64,000 nucleotides of DNA from Actinernus sp. WN-2022. Lineage: Eukaryota > Cnidaria > Anthozoa > Actiniaria > Actinernidae. The position numbers were made by a program, and so were the translations under genes. Position 1 is the stretch's first letter; each line of letters begins with the position of its first letter. The stretch is taken from assembly GCA_030867875.1 (NCBI GenBank), contig JAOWCC010000286.1, positions 2,418,001 through 2,482,000 of the forward strand, in the 5' to 3' direction. Of the stretch, positions 37,113-47,024 are shown in pieces. The notes below the pieces were generated by a model, which was not told where the DNA came from, searched no databases, and saw only the letters and a list, made by a program, of their open reading frames with translations.

Positions 37113-37789
37113 CCCAAACAACGCGGACCGAGTGCAAGTGGTCGATTTTATTCGTCAGATGTTGCGAACTCTATTAAGACAACTTGAAAACAGTGACGGC
37201 CGGTCCGATCATGTAGATGGTGTTTTGTACCGTATTGACTGGCTATACAACTCTCTACTTCGTTATGTTGGGGTTTATGAGCACGTCAACGAGCACGTTA
37301 TCAACCTTGTCCGCGAGGGTAGGGATCTGTTGCAGATCATAGCTTCCGAGCATAATGCTCCTCGCTCTTACAAAGTTGATAAGCTATATGTCGGAGATCG
37401 CGGTCGACCAAAATTCGCTGTTACAAAGGAGCAGCTTGAATTTTTACTGGAAAAAGGTTTTACTATCCCAGATGTTGCTGGGTGTCCTTACAAGAATTTG
37501 GTATAGCTGTTACTGAGGCGTTTACGTGTATTGATGATCAAGATCTTGATCGTGTCATCGCAGATATACTTAAAAGTTTTCCTTCATTTGGGTATCGACG
37601 AATGACAGGTGCTCTTTTAAGTCGAGGGATTAGAGTTCAACAAGTACGGATCAGGGAATCTATGAGGAGAGTTAACCCAGACGGGGTGCTTCTTCGAGCT
37701 TTAACGATAAACACAATAAACCGGCGAAAGTACAGTGTTTCTTCACCTCTGGCACTTTGGCACATTGATGGCAACCATAAGCTCATTAG
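37108..37789 (+). pseudogene. IS3EU/integrase-core-like transposase, first exon
   Basis: From ATG at 37108, just inside the left inverted repeat, the frame encodes a helical N-terminal region, then GRPKFAVTKEQLEFLLEKGF, a helix-turn-helix entry typical of this integrase-like transposase family. A frameshift and a small deletion fall near 37480-37500. Coding then continues with SFGYRRMTGALLSRGIRV, RIRESMRRVNPDGV and SPLALWHIDGNHKL, where the aspartate is the first residue of the DDE catalytic triad. The exon ends at a perfect GTAAGT donor. The remaining catalytic residues are not found inside the element, so the enzyme cannot be made here. The family is frequent in cnidarian and fish genomes. 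Confidence 0.75.
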
Positions 37790-38276
37790 GTAAGTTAACT
37801 TTGCGAGTTGTATTTTTATCGTGAACATGCACATATACAGTGCACATAGAGCTGTACATACGGGGGTACTCAGATATTTCCTCAGAATGAATGCGATAGG
37901 GATCGGGTGCAGAATTTTTGGGGTTCGAAATTCACGATATGGATTTTTCTGGAAGGCCATATTAGAAAAAACGTAAAGCCCTTTCGTCCTAAAAGTAATA
38001 GGTATGTAAGGGACTGTTCGTTTATTACGTCGCTGGTGGTTTTATGGGGGAGGTAAATTTTTTTGAACATGCAAAATGTATGGGGGTAAATTTTAAAATT
38101 CTAAAGAAATAGAGGGGGTAACATTTTATAGAGAAGATTTTAGAAAAGAAGAAGGACGAAGAACGTCCCACAGGAAGTCCGATCGAGTAACAACGATTTA
38201 ACTGGAGTACTCGACATGAGCATGGAAATAAACGGTCAGCGGTAATAATATCGGTGATACCAGTTACGCCTCTTCT

Positions 38277-38490
38277 ACCCTGGATGCCATGCAGAGATTG
38301 GGTTCTACTCTAAGCCAAAGCTTCGCTCCTCGATGGCGGCGCTTCGCGCCTTTTGCGTTAGAGGGCAGTAGAACCTCGCTTTTTAGTCGCGTTCAGAGAG
38401 GGCAGTAGAATCTCGCTTTTCGCGTTAGAGAGAGCAGTAGAACCTCGCGTTTTGCGTTAGAGAGGGCAGTAGAACCTCTGGCATCCAGGA
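38277..38490. mobile_element. Nested 214-bp MITE with internal minisatellite
   Basis: Flanked by a perfect 12-bp duplication TACGCCTCTTCT (38265-38276 and 38491-38502). Its ends carry the inverted words CCTGGATGCCA and TGGCATCCAGG. The inside holds about four 30-40-bp units with the core GTTAGAGAGGGCAGTAGAACCTCGC. It lies inside the intron-like interior of the larger transposon and so is younger than it. Confidence 0.78.
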
Positions 38491-38825
38491 TACGCCTCTT
38501 CTGGTTGAAAATGACAATATTCAAGGTATGGAATATACTACGGAGTGCAAGTAAATTAAGCTGTGAAAGCGAACTCCTTTGGAGAATGATCATCTTTGAG
38601 TACAACAAAGCTTCTTAATATGTGTAACTAACAACATTCAGGCCGTAGCAAGGGTTCAGGAGTTTGTCCCTGAAAGCGTGTCTGTCTGAGTGGGGAAAAC
38701 ATGAAAAAAGACGAGTAGATTTTATAGGCTTCGTTAAAATAATAAATAGCCTTATCCATGCATTAAGCTTTCTTGAACAGTCCACAAGCCCCTGGCCACG
38801 TTTCCCTTCTGATACCTTTGTTGAT

Positions 38826-39125
38826 TCATTGCTGGACCATACAGTGAATCCAGCCTATGAAGGACATCAGGTCCAACGAGCGAAAGTTTTCAGGCGATCT
38901 ACAATTTGGTCTTGGAGTTGCAATCCGCGTTGGAGTTCCACTCGAACCAGCGACGGCACTTGCTACTCGTAGGCTAGTACTAGTACCGCTAGAACTAGGG
39001 CCAGCTCTATCGCTAGTACTTCTTGAGAGTAACGATTCGGCCTGTCTCAAGAGATGAACAACCTCTGTGAAGTTATCGCCATGAGTTGGAGTACACATAC
39101 TTTCTTCAGTGTTCTTATCAGCCAT
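38826..39125 (-). CDS. Unknown ORF of the transposon, convergent to transposase
   Basis: A 99-codon frame with an ATG at 39125, just inside the right inverted repeat. It begins MADKNTEESM, has a helical segment VVHLLRQAESLLSR, and continues with a serine/threonine-rich stretch. The mirror-image position relative to the transposase start suggests that each inverted repeat serves as a promoter for an inward gene. I do not recognise the protein. It may be the first exon of a second transposon gene whose remainder was lost. Confidence 0.4.
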   Translation of the reverse strand: MADKNTEESMCTPTHGDNFTEVVHLLRQAESLLSRSTSDRAGPSSSGTSTSLRVASAVAGSSGTPTRIATPRPNCRSPENFRSLDLMSFIGWIHCMVQQ

Positions 39126-39213
39126 CTTGAATTTGGCTTGACATAAATTATAATTTGGCGGGAAATAAATTAACGAGCCCGCTCACTTTCAGCAGGTGGT
39201 CTAGGGAGAAGGT

Positions 39214-39645
39214 CACATGGCGGACGGCGCGATGGACTGGGCACGGGTGGCTCGACTCACTCGGAATGAAATTTGGCTATCACAATGCACTCGGAATGAA
39301 ATTTGGCTGTCACAATGCACTCGGAATGAAATTTGGCTATCACAATGCACTCGGAATGAAATTTGGCTGTCACAATGCACTCGGAATGAAATTTGGCTGT
39401 CACAATGCACTCGGAATAAAATTTGGCTGTCACAATGCACTCGGAATGAAATTTGGCTGTCACAATGCACTCGGAATGAAATTTGGCACCAATGAAACGC
39501 AAATTTGGTAGTGGGCATAAAATTTAGCTCCCATCATCGAATTTGGTCAGTCTCACAATCAGTGCCTGCATGGAATTCAATAAGCACAATTTAGTTTAGC
39601 AAAAGAAAATTTAATGCTTAATTTTGGCGGGGATCACACGCCATA
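39214..39645 (-). repeat. Right terminal inverted repeat (432 bp) with 30-bp units
   Basis: Inverted copy of 36664-37112. Units of 30 bp run from about 39263 to 39490. It ends ACACGCCATA at 39645, followed by CAAAAG. Confidence 0.9.
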
Positions 39646-39717
39646 CAAAAGGGCCTTCCTATTGTTGATAACATAATTACACATTATGCATTGCACAATT
39701 TCGTCCTTGTTTCTTAA
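39646..39717 (-). pseudogene. HECT-domain gene, exon interrupted by transposon (upstream half)
   Basis: After a TTTGCACAG acceptor the minus-strand frame encodes LRNKDEIVQCIMCNYVINN and RKALL, and is then cut by the transposon end at 39645. It is in phase with the exon at 40264-40365 and with the other half at 36509-36663. Includes the right CAAAAG duplication (39646-39651). Confidence 0.75.
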
Positions 39718-40263
39718 CTGTGCAAATAAAAGTAACAAGAAACAGCCATTAATTAGCTTTTTTTGGTAGGGGGGAGGTATGATGTTGAGATTTTTCCCCT
39801 GTCTATTACTCACGGGAAAGGAAATATTTTCCATCTCAAAAACCTTTTGTGCAACACTGACAATTCTAAATTGCATAGTCCGATTCATTACTTTATGATT
39901 AATACTTTGTTGATATTTTGCAAAGTTATAATACATGTAGCACACACAGCCTGAATTACCATCTTCACAGCATGGCTTGCAGTCCAGCTCACAAACTCTG
40001 TTAAATTCTTCATAAAATTCTTCAATTGTAGAGATATTAAGATGAAACTCGAATCAGTTGCTAATTTTGGCACACTCTTCATTCCTGGCGTCCACTTTGT
40101 GCTAGCACAAATATTTCTAATTGACAAGATCACATGACCATTATTGATGAAAATAGCCTATTGAAGGTATGTGTGCTAAAAGGGACAAAGTAAATTAGTC
40201 TGTCTTTAGTGATCAGGTAAATTGAATGTTGTAAATTATGTACATTAAATTGAATAAACTTAC

Positions 40264-40365
40264 AGATAAAGTAGATGTGCTGCCAATTTCAGATAAAGTG
40301 TTGATGAAATTGGTGTCCCTGTTCAGCTCTTTCACATCTTCCTCTGTCCTGGTGGTATTAATGAT
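40264..40365 (-). CDS. HECT-domain gene, internal exon
   Basis: A 102-bp exon flanked by TTTTTCAG acceptor and GTAAGT donor. It encodes IINTTRTEEDVKELNRD and a serine/threonine-rich end, in phase 0 with both neighbouring exons. It lies between the HECT N-lobe exon and the transposon-split exon. Confidence 0.75.
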
Positions 40366-40759
40366 CTGAAAAACAATGCTTGTGAATTATTAATCATTGT
40401 CTTTTTGCCGAGCTACCAACTGGATTTGGCAAGAGCTTGACATTTCAGCTCTTGTATATACTGTACCACCAGTTTTCAGAGCATTGAATGCTACATTGGC
40501 TGTGAATTCTCTGCTAAACCTATAGTATAGTAGTCATTCTATCTCTTCTCATATAATCAAAGAACAAGTAGTTTTCCTTAGGTCAATAGACTTAAAAGTT
40601 GCTTTTACTGGAGAGTGCACAACTGAAGTCTGACCAGCAATTCTTGCAAGGACCAAAAGGTCATACTCATTTCCCTGCATTGCTTTAAAGTTTTTGAACT
40701 AAAAACATAATACCTATGCTTCACGCTCCATGCAAGAATATGTATTTTACACTGTTTAC

Positions 40760-41284
40760 CTGACTGATGCATTCTGCTGCATCTGCATCATGGACATCAG
40801 AGATTTCAGCATAGGATATAGCCTTGCTTACATCCTCATATACAAGATACCAGTAGCAGACAGGAGAGAGTCTGGAAATTCCTATCCCACACTGTGAAAT
40901 TGAATGGGCTAGCATTTCCCCCACGCATCTCATAACTCCCGAGAAAACAAGTCGTGCATTGTATGTCGGTATCAGCCTTGTCGATGGCCCCTCAAACAGC
41001 TGAAAGCCCTTCTCAGACCCACTGACCAGCTTTGCATAAACCTGTTCATAGAATTCCCTTCTGGGGCCACCTGTGTCAACTGCTGGCTGATCATTGAAAG
41101 TTATCCTCAATGGACGAGATGGATCAAATGTGGGATCTTTGTAGACAGCCATGGCATCTACCACAATGTCTTCTTCATCTGTGTAAACTTTTAATGGTCG
41201 ACCAGTTAATTTCGTTCCAAGACACTTTAGAATTGATGTAATGGGAATTTCTGCAAGTGTAGCAAACAGATCCCTGATAAATTT
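40760..41284 (-). CDS. HECT ubiquitin-ligase-like domain, N-lobe exon (G2E3-like family)
   Basis: A 525-bp exon (175 codons) between an AG acceptor at 41285 and a GTAAAC donor at 40759. It encodes FDPSRPLRITFNDQPAVDTG and PRREFYEQVYAKL, which corresponds to the conserved start of the HECT fold (…V…EPAVDxGGpxREFF). FQLFEGP, an IAHS-like LAHSISQCGIG, and LSPVCYWYLV follow. HECT ligases accept ubiquitin on a C-lobe cysteine from an E2 bound to the N-lobe. Cnidarians carry many HECT-like genes of this G2/M-phase-specific-E3-like type, some of which travel with transposons. The exon is intact, but the gene as a whole is disrupted downstream by a transposon and upstream by a stop. Confidence 0.78.
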
Positions 41285-43385
41285 CTAAAAATAATTCAGT
41301 GTATATAATATGTGATATGGAAGCATTCATACAGATATCTAGTTCGACAGATAAACAAAATATGAATCAGTTTACCACTCAATGGGTTCCTGGCGCATTT
41401 GTCAAAGTGGGATTTTATTAATTTTTGTCATCGATCAAGATGGGGGAATATTGGCCTCGTTCATTTATTGTGCTACACATATGGTACGTGATTTATAGGA
41501 AGTGAGTGATATTTTGAAAGTTCTGATAATTGCACAAGCCTTATTAACGTGAATGCAATTTTTAAATATTTCTAAATATCACTCAGTATACCCATATAGC
41601 ACTAGCAGTTCATTATATTTTTTTGTTATAATAATACTGTCTGAGTAAACATTTGCTGAGAGCATGTGTGCACTTTCTCTCTCTATATATATATTATCTT
41701 TTTATGCCCTTGTTATTGACCATTCAATCAGAATCCAGATATTTTGTTGGGTATATTAGAAATTTACTTATTCTATACCTTAAAGGGATACCCGAGTGAA
41801 AAACACATTAGGGCTCAAAAGCATCTTTCATATGTACTTTGTTCAGAAAATGTATTAAAATTTGATAAAACGTTTTCAGAGTTGAGAACGAGCCCCTCAA
41901 AGTTGGCCCCGCGAAGACCTGGGCGCCGCCATTTTGTTCACATTAATTCCTGTGACTATTTTTACGTCACTTCGTCCCACCGGAGTCTTGCGGCTAACTT
42001 GTAGCGACTTGTTTTCTTTGTAGAATTTTCACACGCTCGGAATTAGAGTATATTTTCATCGATATGGCAGAGCAATTTCGTACTAGAACAAAATATGATA
42101 AAGACGATATTGTGAGAGAAGTTCAGAAGACTGGGAGGACGAAGAAAAGCGTGTGGAAGGCGAGACGAGCGGACGACCTCGTACCGTCTGAAAATCCGGC
42201 TAATAACAATGAGGACTAAATATGCCACAGGCAGCCCAAGCTAAAGGAATGTATGGGAATGTTTAGAAAAAATCTAAAACTGTACTAAAATGATTAATAA
42301 AGTCATAAAACCTTACCTGTGTGTTGTGAAGTCGTTCCTCTTCATCACTGATGTGTTTATTTCTGGTTTGAGGCACTTCAGGGATTTTTCCCCTTCCCCT
42401 ATATAAATATTGAGAAGACAGGAAACACGAGACGCCATTAGTCCACGTGGCGACTCTTCGAAGCCTCGTAATTCTTCGAAAATCCAAACTTTCAGCATTT
42501 TACCTCCATAAACCCTTTCTTACATTCCTCTAGCACTCATTCAATCGATCCATCGCTTATTTCCTCGCTTTGTAAGTACTCAAATTCGACAGTTTCTGCA
42601 GCCAACCTAGCCTGTAACGATCCGGGGTTGGATCAGCTTAGCCTTTTTTTCATGGGCTGCCTGTGCTAGTTGAACCACAGGCAGCCTGTGGTTGAACGTG
42701 GCTTTTCTTCGGAAGCAGTGACGAACGAGTGCCGAAGGAATTCAACACCATGTTTTTTCGAAGTGATTCGGAGAAGAAAGTCATTGTGCTCAATCGACCA
42801 ATCGCTGAACGGTGAAATCTGCTGGGGAGACCCACGAACTTTTCAGCAAACAATAGGTGAAGTAAATGTCAAATAGAAACGTAGTCGATTTCATGATTTA
42901 GTTTTCTTCAAAAGCTGTTTCAAATGTAAAATAACCAAAAACGGAACTGACCAAGGTAAGTTGTACAAGAATTTGTTATAAGGCACTGTTCTGTTTACAA
43001 AGGTTTCAGACAGCTCTTACATATGAGAATGTGTACATAACAAAAAAAGCTAACGAAGAATCTTTTGTACTTTAACCAATTTTACCACAATTTTTACAGC
43101 ATATGTACCGGTAAGGACCATTTGAGAGCCATGATAAAGCTCAGACGTGTAATTGAAATGCTTATACGATTGGTTTTGGATCCCCCTGGAACGTATGGCC
43201 AAAATATATTTGATTCGGTCTCTGCCACTCCCTTTCAAGTTGGACAGGCACTGGTAGAATGGGTCGATTCCTAGTTTACGTCACACACTATCGGGAATTT
43301 GACGATATTATGCTTTTGTTCTGAGCTAAAATCTTCGGGTTTGGGAAACTTCCTCAAATATCGAACATATACACTTTAACTGTAC
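41285..43385. other. Introns/unassigned, possible extra exon at 42317-42498
   Basis: Between the recognised HECT-gene exons. A minus-strand frame at 42317-42498 ends in a good GTAAGG donor and reads GKIPEVPQTRNKHISDEEER, so it may be an exon, but I see no clear acceptor. Short inverted words CACAGGCAGCCC (42227) and GGGCTGCCTGTG (42655) bracket this part. A CT/TA simple repeat lies near 41680-41697. Confidence 0.3.
42064..42219 (+). CDS. Short basic ORF of unknown function
   Basis: A 51-codon plus-strand ORF with an ATG in a usable context, reading MAEQFRTRTKYDKDDIVREV, then a lysine/arginine-rich stretch (RTKKSVWKARRADD) and an acidic end (NNNED). Upstream DNA is relatively GC-rich with GGCGCCGCCATTTTG and CGTCAC words, which look promoter-like. 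It is antisense to the HECT gene introns. Too short to classify. Confidence 0.35.
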   Translation: MAEQFRTRTKYDKDDIVREVQKTGRTKKSVWKARRADDLVPSENPANNNED

Positions 43386-45493
43386 CTTGGCCGAGCTTGC
43401 TGATGTTTTACTGCTGCTGGCCATGGGTGGCTTTATGACCTCTACAATGGCCTTAGCAGCACTCGCAACAACGTCTCCTATGCTCTCACGCTGCTTCTGT
43501 TTACGAGCTCCGAAGCCAAACATTAAAAGAGTTGGAGGATTTTCCACATCATCATGTGATCCGATAGCCTAAAAAACGCAATATCGAACCTATTACTATA
43601 AAGGCGGATGGTGCACGTACACTACAGTGTAATATGGATGTTAAATAATTAGATTATATATGTCCCCAATCTCTAGCGGATGTCGCACTGAACCAATCAG
43701 GCTGTCCTAGCTCCCCCCCCCCCCTTCCCACTGGGACTGATACTCAGGTTACCATGATCAAGATCATCGTTACCCTCTAGTTATTCTCTAGTGTCATTGG
43801 CTGAAAGTGTACACCGAATTCAAATAAAGGACACTGAAAAAATCAACACTGAATTTTAACGCCGGACGTACGTGAAACAACCGTAGGGACTGATCTAAGC
43901 GAGGACTCAGTTGGCTACAAAAACCAACAGACTTATTCCACTGCATGGATAGGATAGATCCAGTTCACGCCTAAAATGTGATTGACTGGAGGCACCAAAT
44001 GACTCGGTTTTTGACCAAAATATATTAAACAGGCCATGTACAAGCTATCTTGATATCACTATGACATTTATGCATGTGATGCTGTAAGCGTTTTTTTTTT
44101 TAACAAAACACTATCCGACCGTAGCCTTTGTACAAGGTAATTCGTTGGCGCCAAAATCAACTGATTCAGTTTGTTGCAGCCGGCAATAAATAGTAAAATA
44201 GAGACGGCAGTGCTAGTGAATTGCGTTTGTTATGCTGTAATTAGCACAATTGAAAGATGTTATGAAATGCTGTGGTTTTGGCATACTTCAGTGAACACCT
44301 GAGAATGTGGCGTAAAATTTGGTATATTTTTAAGACCGCGAATTATTCACATTTTTTTAAATTATAGAAAACGACTTATTGCATTGTTAAATCTGGAGGC
44401 TACAGATCTAAACTGCCAGAAACACAAAAATTGAAGCGGTTTCTACAAAACGTAAAGAATTGCGACCATTTTAACTGAACCGCCTCAATATTAATGAATT
44501 TGAATCTCCCGCCCTGTCTGTTAAAAGTTTGCACAACAAATGTTCACAGCATCAGGACCCAAAGTTGTCCACTGGGTAATTCTGTATTACTAAAGCTCCG
44601 CTATATTTGACACACGCTTTCGACATCCTTCGACACAATCTTGAATTAATGTTAGATTTAGCATTTTACACTGAAATGAGTCGTTCTCGGTAGAAACAAT
44701 GACTGTGCTCACCTCATAACTAATTATAAGCTTAATCACTAAATTAGTTCTACTTAAACTTCAGTAGTTATTCACAGGTTTAACAAGAAAGTGCGAGCTG
44801 AGTATTTAGATCTAGAGAGGCTTTTAGTGTCAAACTTGTGGGTTTTTCGTACAATTTCTTAGAAGTAAAACTACGAATATATTACTCAAAATCGAGTGTA
44901 AAAACTTACAATCATTTCGGCCCATACTCTGTATTTATATGGCTGGTAGGCAGTACCGTGTGATTCGCGTAATTTAGTCATCGTCTCATTTATCTCCTCT
45001 TCTTTCTCTGATTCACGAGGCACTTAAAATGAAAAGAAAATATCAGTGGGGTATTTCGCTTTACAATTAGCTCGGAGAAGGAATTCTCAAAATTGTCATG
45101 CACGCAAAAGTCTCACTTACGTTTGGTCCCCTTTGCCTCAGTGGTACAGGGATTGTTGTCGCTCTTCGGCACCTTCATAGACGGATCAATCTAGAAAGCA
45201 CAGCCGTTTAAAGCCATGCTATAGGCGTCGCCTAGCTCTTCTGCTGTATCGACCCAGAATTTTCGGTTTCGCTCCCCAAAGTACCCAAAATCGTATTGAC
45301 AAGTGGATTTAACGTCCGGTAAAAAACCTTCCACGGCTTGTCTGAAAGCATGAATATCTTCCACCACAGGAAAACATGCAATTCTGTGGACCCCTGTAGC
45401 TGCTCTTTTTCTTGGAGGCAATGACGCGAAGTTCAATTTTGAGAGTTTAATTTTGAGAGTTTGTTGCTGCGAGGTCTCCGCGCATTCCGCCAT
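43386..45493 (-). pseudogene. HECT-domain gene, three 5' exons with a nonsense codon
   Basis: Exon 1 (45121-45493) starts at an ATG reading MAECAETSQQQ and continues through YDFGYFGERNRKFWVDTAEE and ALNGCAF, then hits TAG at 45191-45193. The same frame continues IDPSMKVPKSDNNP up to a GTAAGT donor. Exon 2 (44910-45022, AG acceptor, GTAAGT donor) encodes RESEKEEEINETMTKLRES and a YKYRVWAEM end. Exon 3 (43386-43568) encodes DDVENPPTLLMFGFGARKQK, a small helix and a serine-rich tail, ending in a GTACAG donor. I infer these belong to the HECT gene downstream because of strand, order and resemblance to the N-terminal parts of cnidarian HECT-like proteins, but the link to 41284 is not shown. An alternative is that TAG is the acceptor of a short extra exon. 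Confidence 0.55.
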
Positions 45494-46122
45494 TTTTAGA
45501 AAACAGTACCTACTGCATCTCATTAGATATATCTGAATAAATTAGATTCAAGAACTATGCTTGAGAGTAATAACCTTAATAAAGCTAAAGCTGCTGCCCA
45601 TGAGTATGACATTCATGCCAATGTGGCACTTAATTGAAGCATCCTCAGGTTTAATTGTTCGAGGAGATTTATAGACTTAAAATAGAGTATGTGCTACAAA
45701 TCAATCAAAGCCAGCCTTGTAAATCCACACTCCTTTATTTGAGTTCCTTTTTTACCATAAAGTACATAATACATTTTATGTTGTTTAATATGCAAGAATT
45801 TGCTTGATTAAAATGAGTCAGATAAGTTGAACCTTGATTAAGTGCTAATTTGAAATAACATAAATAATAAAATATGAGTAACATTTATAATAAGAGAAAT
45901 TCAGACCGGAAATTATCATAGAAACATTAGATACAAGTTATGTTTTCTCCAAACCGTTATACTTATTACAACATTAAAACATTCAACAGCCTATATTGTG
46001 TTCAGTTTTTCTTATTCTTAATGGAAATTTGCACCCTCGGGGACCCAGGGCGGAGCGGCGGAAACAGGAACCTTTCACTAAGATCAGGCCTTCTTGTATC
46101 AGGCAACACAGTACGATCACAT
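45494..46122. other. No recognised genes; upstream of HECT gene and left of virus-like block
   Basis: AT-rich to about 46015, then GC content rises abruptly (GGGGACCCAGGGCGGAGCGG). The left boundary of the virus-like element probably lies between about 46015 and 46123. Confidence 0.35.
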
Positions 46123-46540
46123 GATATGACACACAGTACCCGTACACTATAACAATAGATTCCTCGGTTTTGGGTTTCCTGTGGAGATGAACAGAATAGA
46201 TATAAGTAGTCTAACAGCCCATTATAGGGCAAATACCGCCTCCTCATTGGTCGAGAAAAGGGGCACAAGGGGGACGATGATGGACGGTTTCCGTTATAGG
46301 GCAAATACGGGCGCTGATTGGCCTACACATTTATAGGACAAATACGGGGCGCTGATTGGCCGAAACTTTTATAGGGCAAATACGGGGCGCTGATTGGCCG
46401 CCGTTATAGATCCAATACAGGTTTCTGAGCGGTGGACCGGGAAACTCCCAGGGAGTATAAAAAAGTGACTCTCCCTTGTAATTTCAGTGTGAACGATGCT
46501 ACCTACTTGCTTTTGTGGGTGCTACGCTAAAGTCGTAAAA
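46123..46540 (+). promoter_or_regulatory. Promoter-like module, copy 1 (418 bp)
   Basis: First of two tandem direct copies. It contains four modules reading TTATAGGGCAAATACGGGGC followed by a GATTGG inverted CCAAT box, a GATCCAATACAGG CCAAT box, and a TATA box TATAAAAAA at 46456-46464 placed 40 bp before an ATG. It lacks the 14 bp around the CRE that copy 2 has. The orientation is rightward, into the element. Confidence 0.75.
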
Positions 46541-46618
46541 GGATATGACACACAGTACCCGTACACTATAACAATAGATTCCTCGGTTTTGGGTTTCCTG
46601 TGGAGACGAACAGAATAG
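46496..46618 (+). CDS. Short Cys-containing ORF after TATA box, copy 1 (40 aa)
   Basis: The ATG lies 40 bp after the TATA box of module 1. The ORF begins MLPTCFCGCYAKVVKG and reads on into module 2, ending at a TAG. The first 16 residues are shared with the ORF after module 2. It may be a translated leader, the first exon of a spliced early gene, or chance. Function unknown. Confidence 0.3.
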   Translation: MLPTCFCGCYAKVVKGYDTQYPYTITIDSSVLGFLWRRTE

Positions 46619-46973
46619 ATATAAGTAGTCTAACAGCCCATTATAGGGCAAATACCGCCTCCTGATTGGTCGAGAAAAGGGGCGGGGCGATGACGTCACA
46701 AGGGGGACGATGATGGACGGTTTCCGTTATAGGGCAAATACGGGCGCTGATTGGCCTACACATTTATAGGACAAATACGGGGCGCTGATTGGCCGAAACT
46801 TTTATAGGGCAAATACGGGGCGCTGATTGGCCGCCGTTATAGATCCAATACAGGTTTCTGAGCGGTGGACCGGGAAACTCCCAGGGAGTATAAAAAAGTG
46901 ACTCTCCCTTGTAATTTCAGTGTGAACGATGCTACCTACTTGCTTTTGTGGGTGCTACGCTAAAGTCGTAAAA
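46541..46973 (+). promoter_or_regulatory. Promoter-like module, copy 2 (433 bp)
   Basis: Almost identical to copy 1; it differs by a few substitutions and has an extra 14 bp that creates a perfect TGACGTCA cAMP-response-like site at 46691-46698. Iterated TTATAGGGCAAATAC / GATTGG modules lie at about 46640, 46729, 46763 and 46801, and a TATA box at 46889-46897. The last 19 bp overlap the 3' end of the ATPase gene on the other strand. Confidence 0.78.
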
Positions 46974-47024
46974 GGATTAGCACGGAGAAAATGTTGCCGG
47001 AGGGCTGGCGGGGTCCGGGGGTGA
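46929..47024 (+). CDS. Short Cys/Arg-rich ORF after TATA box, copy 2 (31 aa)
   Basis: Same start as the previous ORF (MLPTCFCGCYAKVVKG), then LARRKCCRRAGGVRG and a stop. It overlaps the 3' end of the ATPase gene in antisense. Very basic and cysteine-rich, but too short to interpret. Confidence 0.28.
   Translation: MLPTCFCGCYAKVVKGLARRKCCRRAGGVRG

Larger units (their letters stand above)
36664..39645. mobile_element. 2,982-bp DNA transposon with long minisatellite-bearing TIRs (IS3EU-like)
   Basis: Both ends start TATGGCGTGTGATCCCCGCC and are inverted copies for about 430-450 bp, nearly identical. Each inverted repeat contains seven to eight units of a 30-bp minisatellite (core GCCAAATTTCATTCCGAGTG), and individual unit variants, such as TTTTATTCC in unit 3, are shared by the two ends. 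A 6-bp duplication (CAAAAG) flanks it. The interior has a plus-strand exon of an integrase-like transposase, which places it in or near the IS3EU-type eukaryotic superfamily, plus a minus-strand ORF and a nested 214-bp insertion. The catalytic core is largely missing, so the copy is an internal-deletion derivative moved by another copy's transposase. Confidence 0.88.

Noticed and set aside
39155..39518. Repetitive ORFs in the right inverted repeat
   Set aside because: Same minisatellite artefact as in the left repeat.
46002..46304. Minus-strand 100-codon frame in the promoter-like repeat
   Set aside because: It reads through CCAAT modules and has a counterpart only because the module is duplicated. 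No protein-like pattern.
46123..46973. Pair of LTRs of a retrotransposon
   Set aside because: The copies are adjacent, not separated by gag-pol, lack TG...CA ends and a primer-binding site, and contain a CCAAT/TATA array next to Polinton genes.
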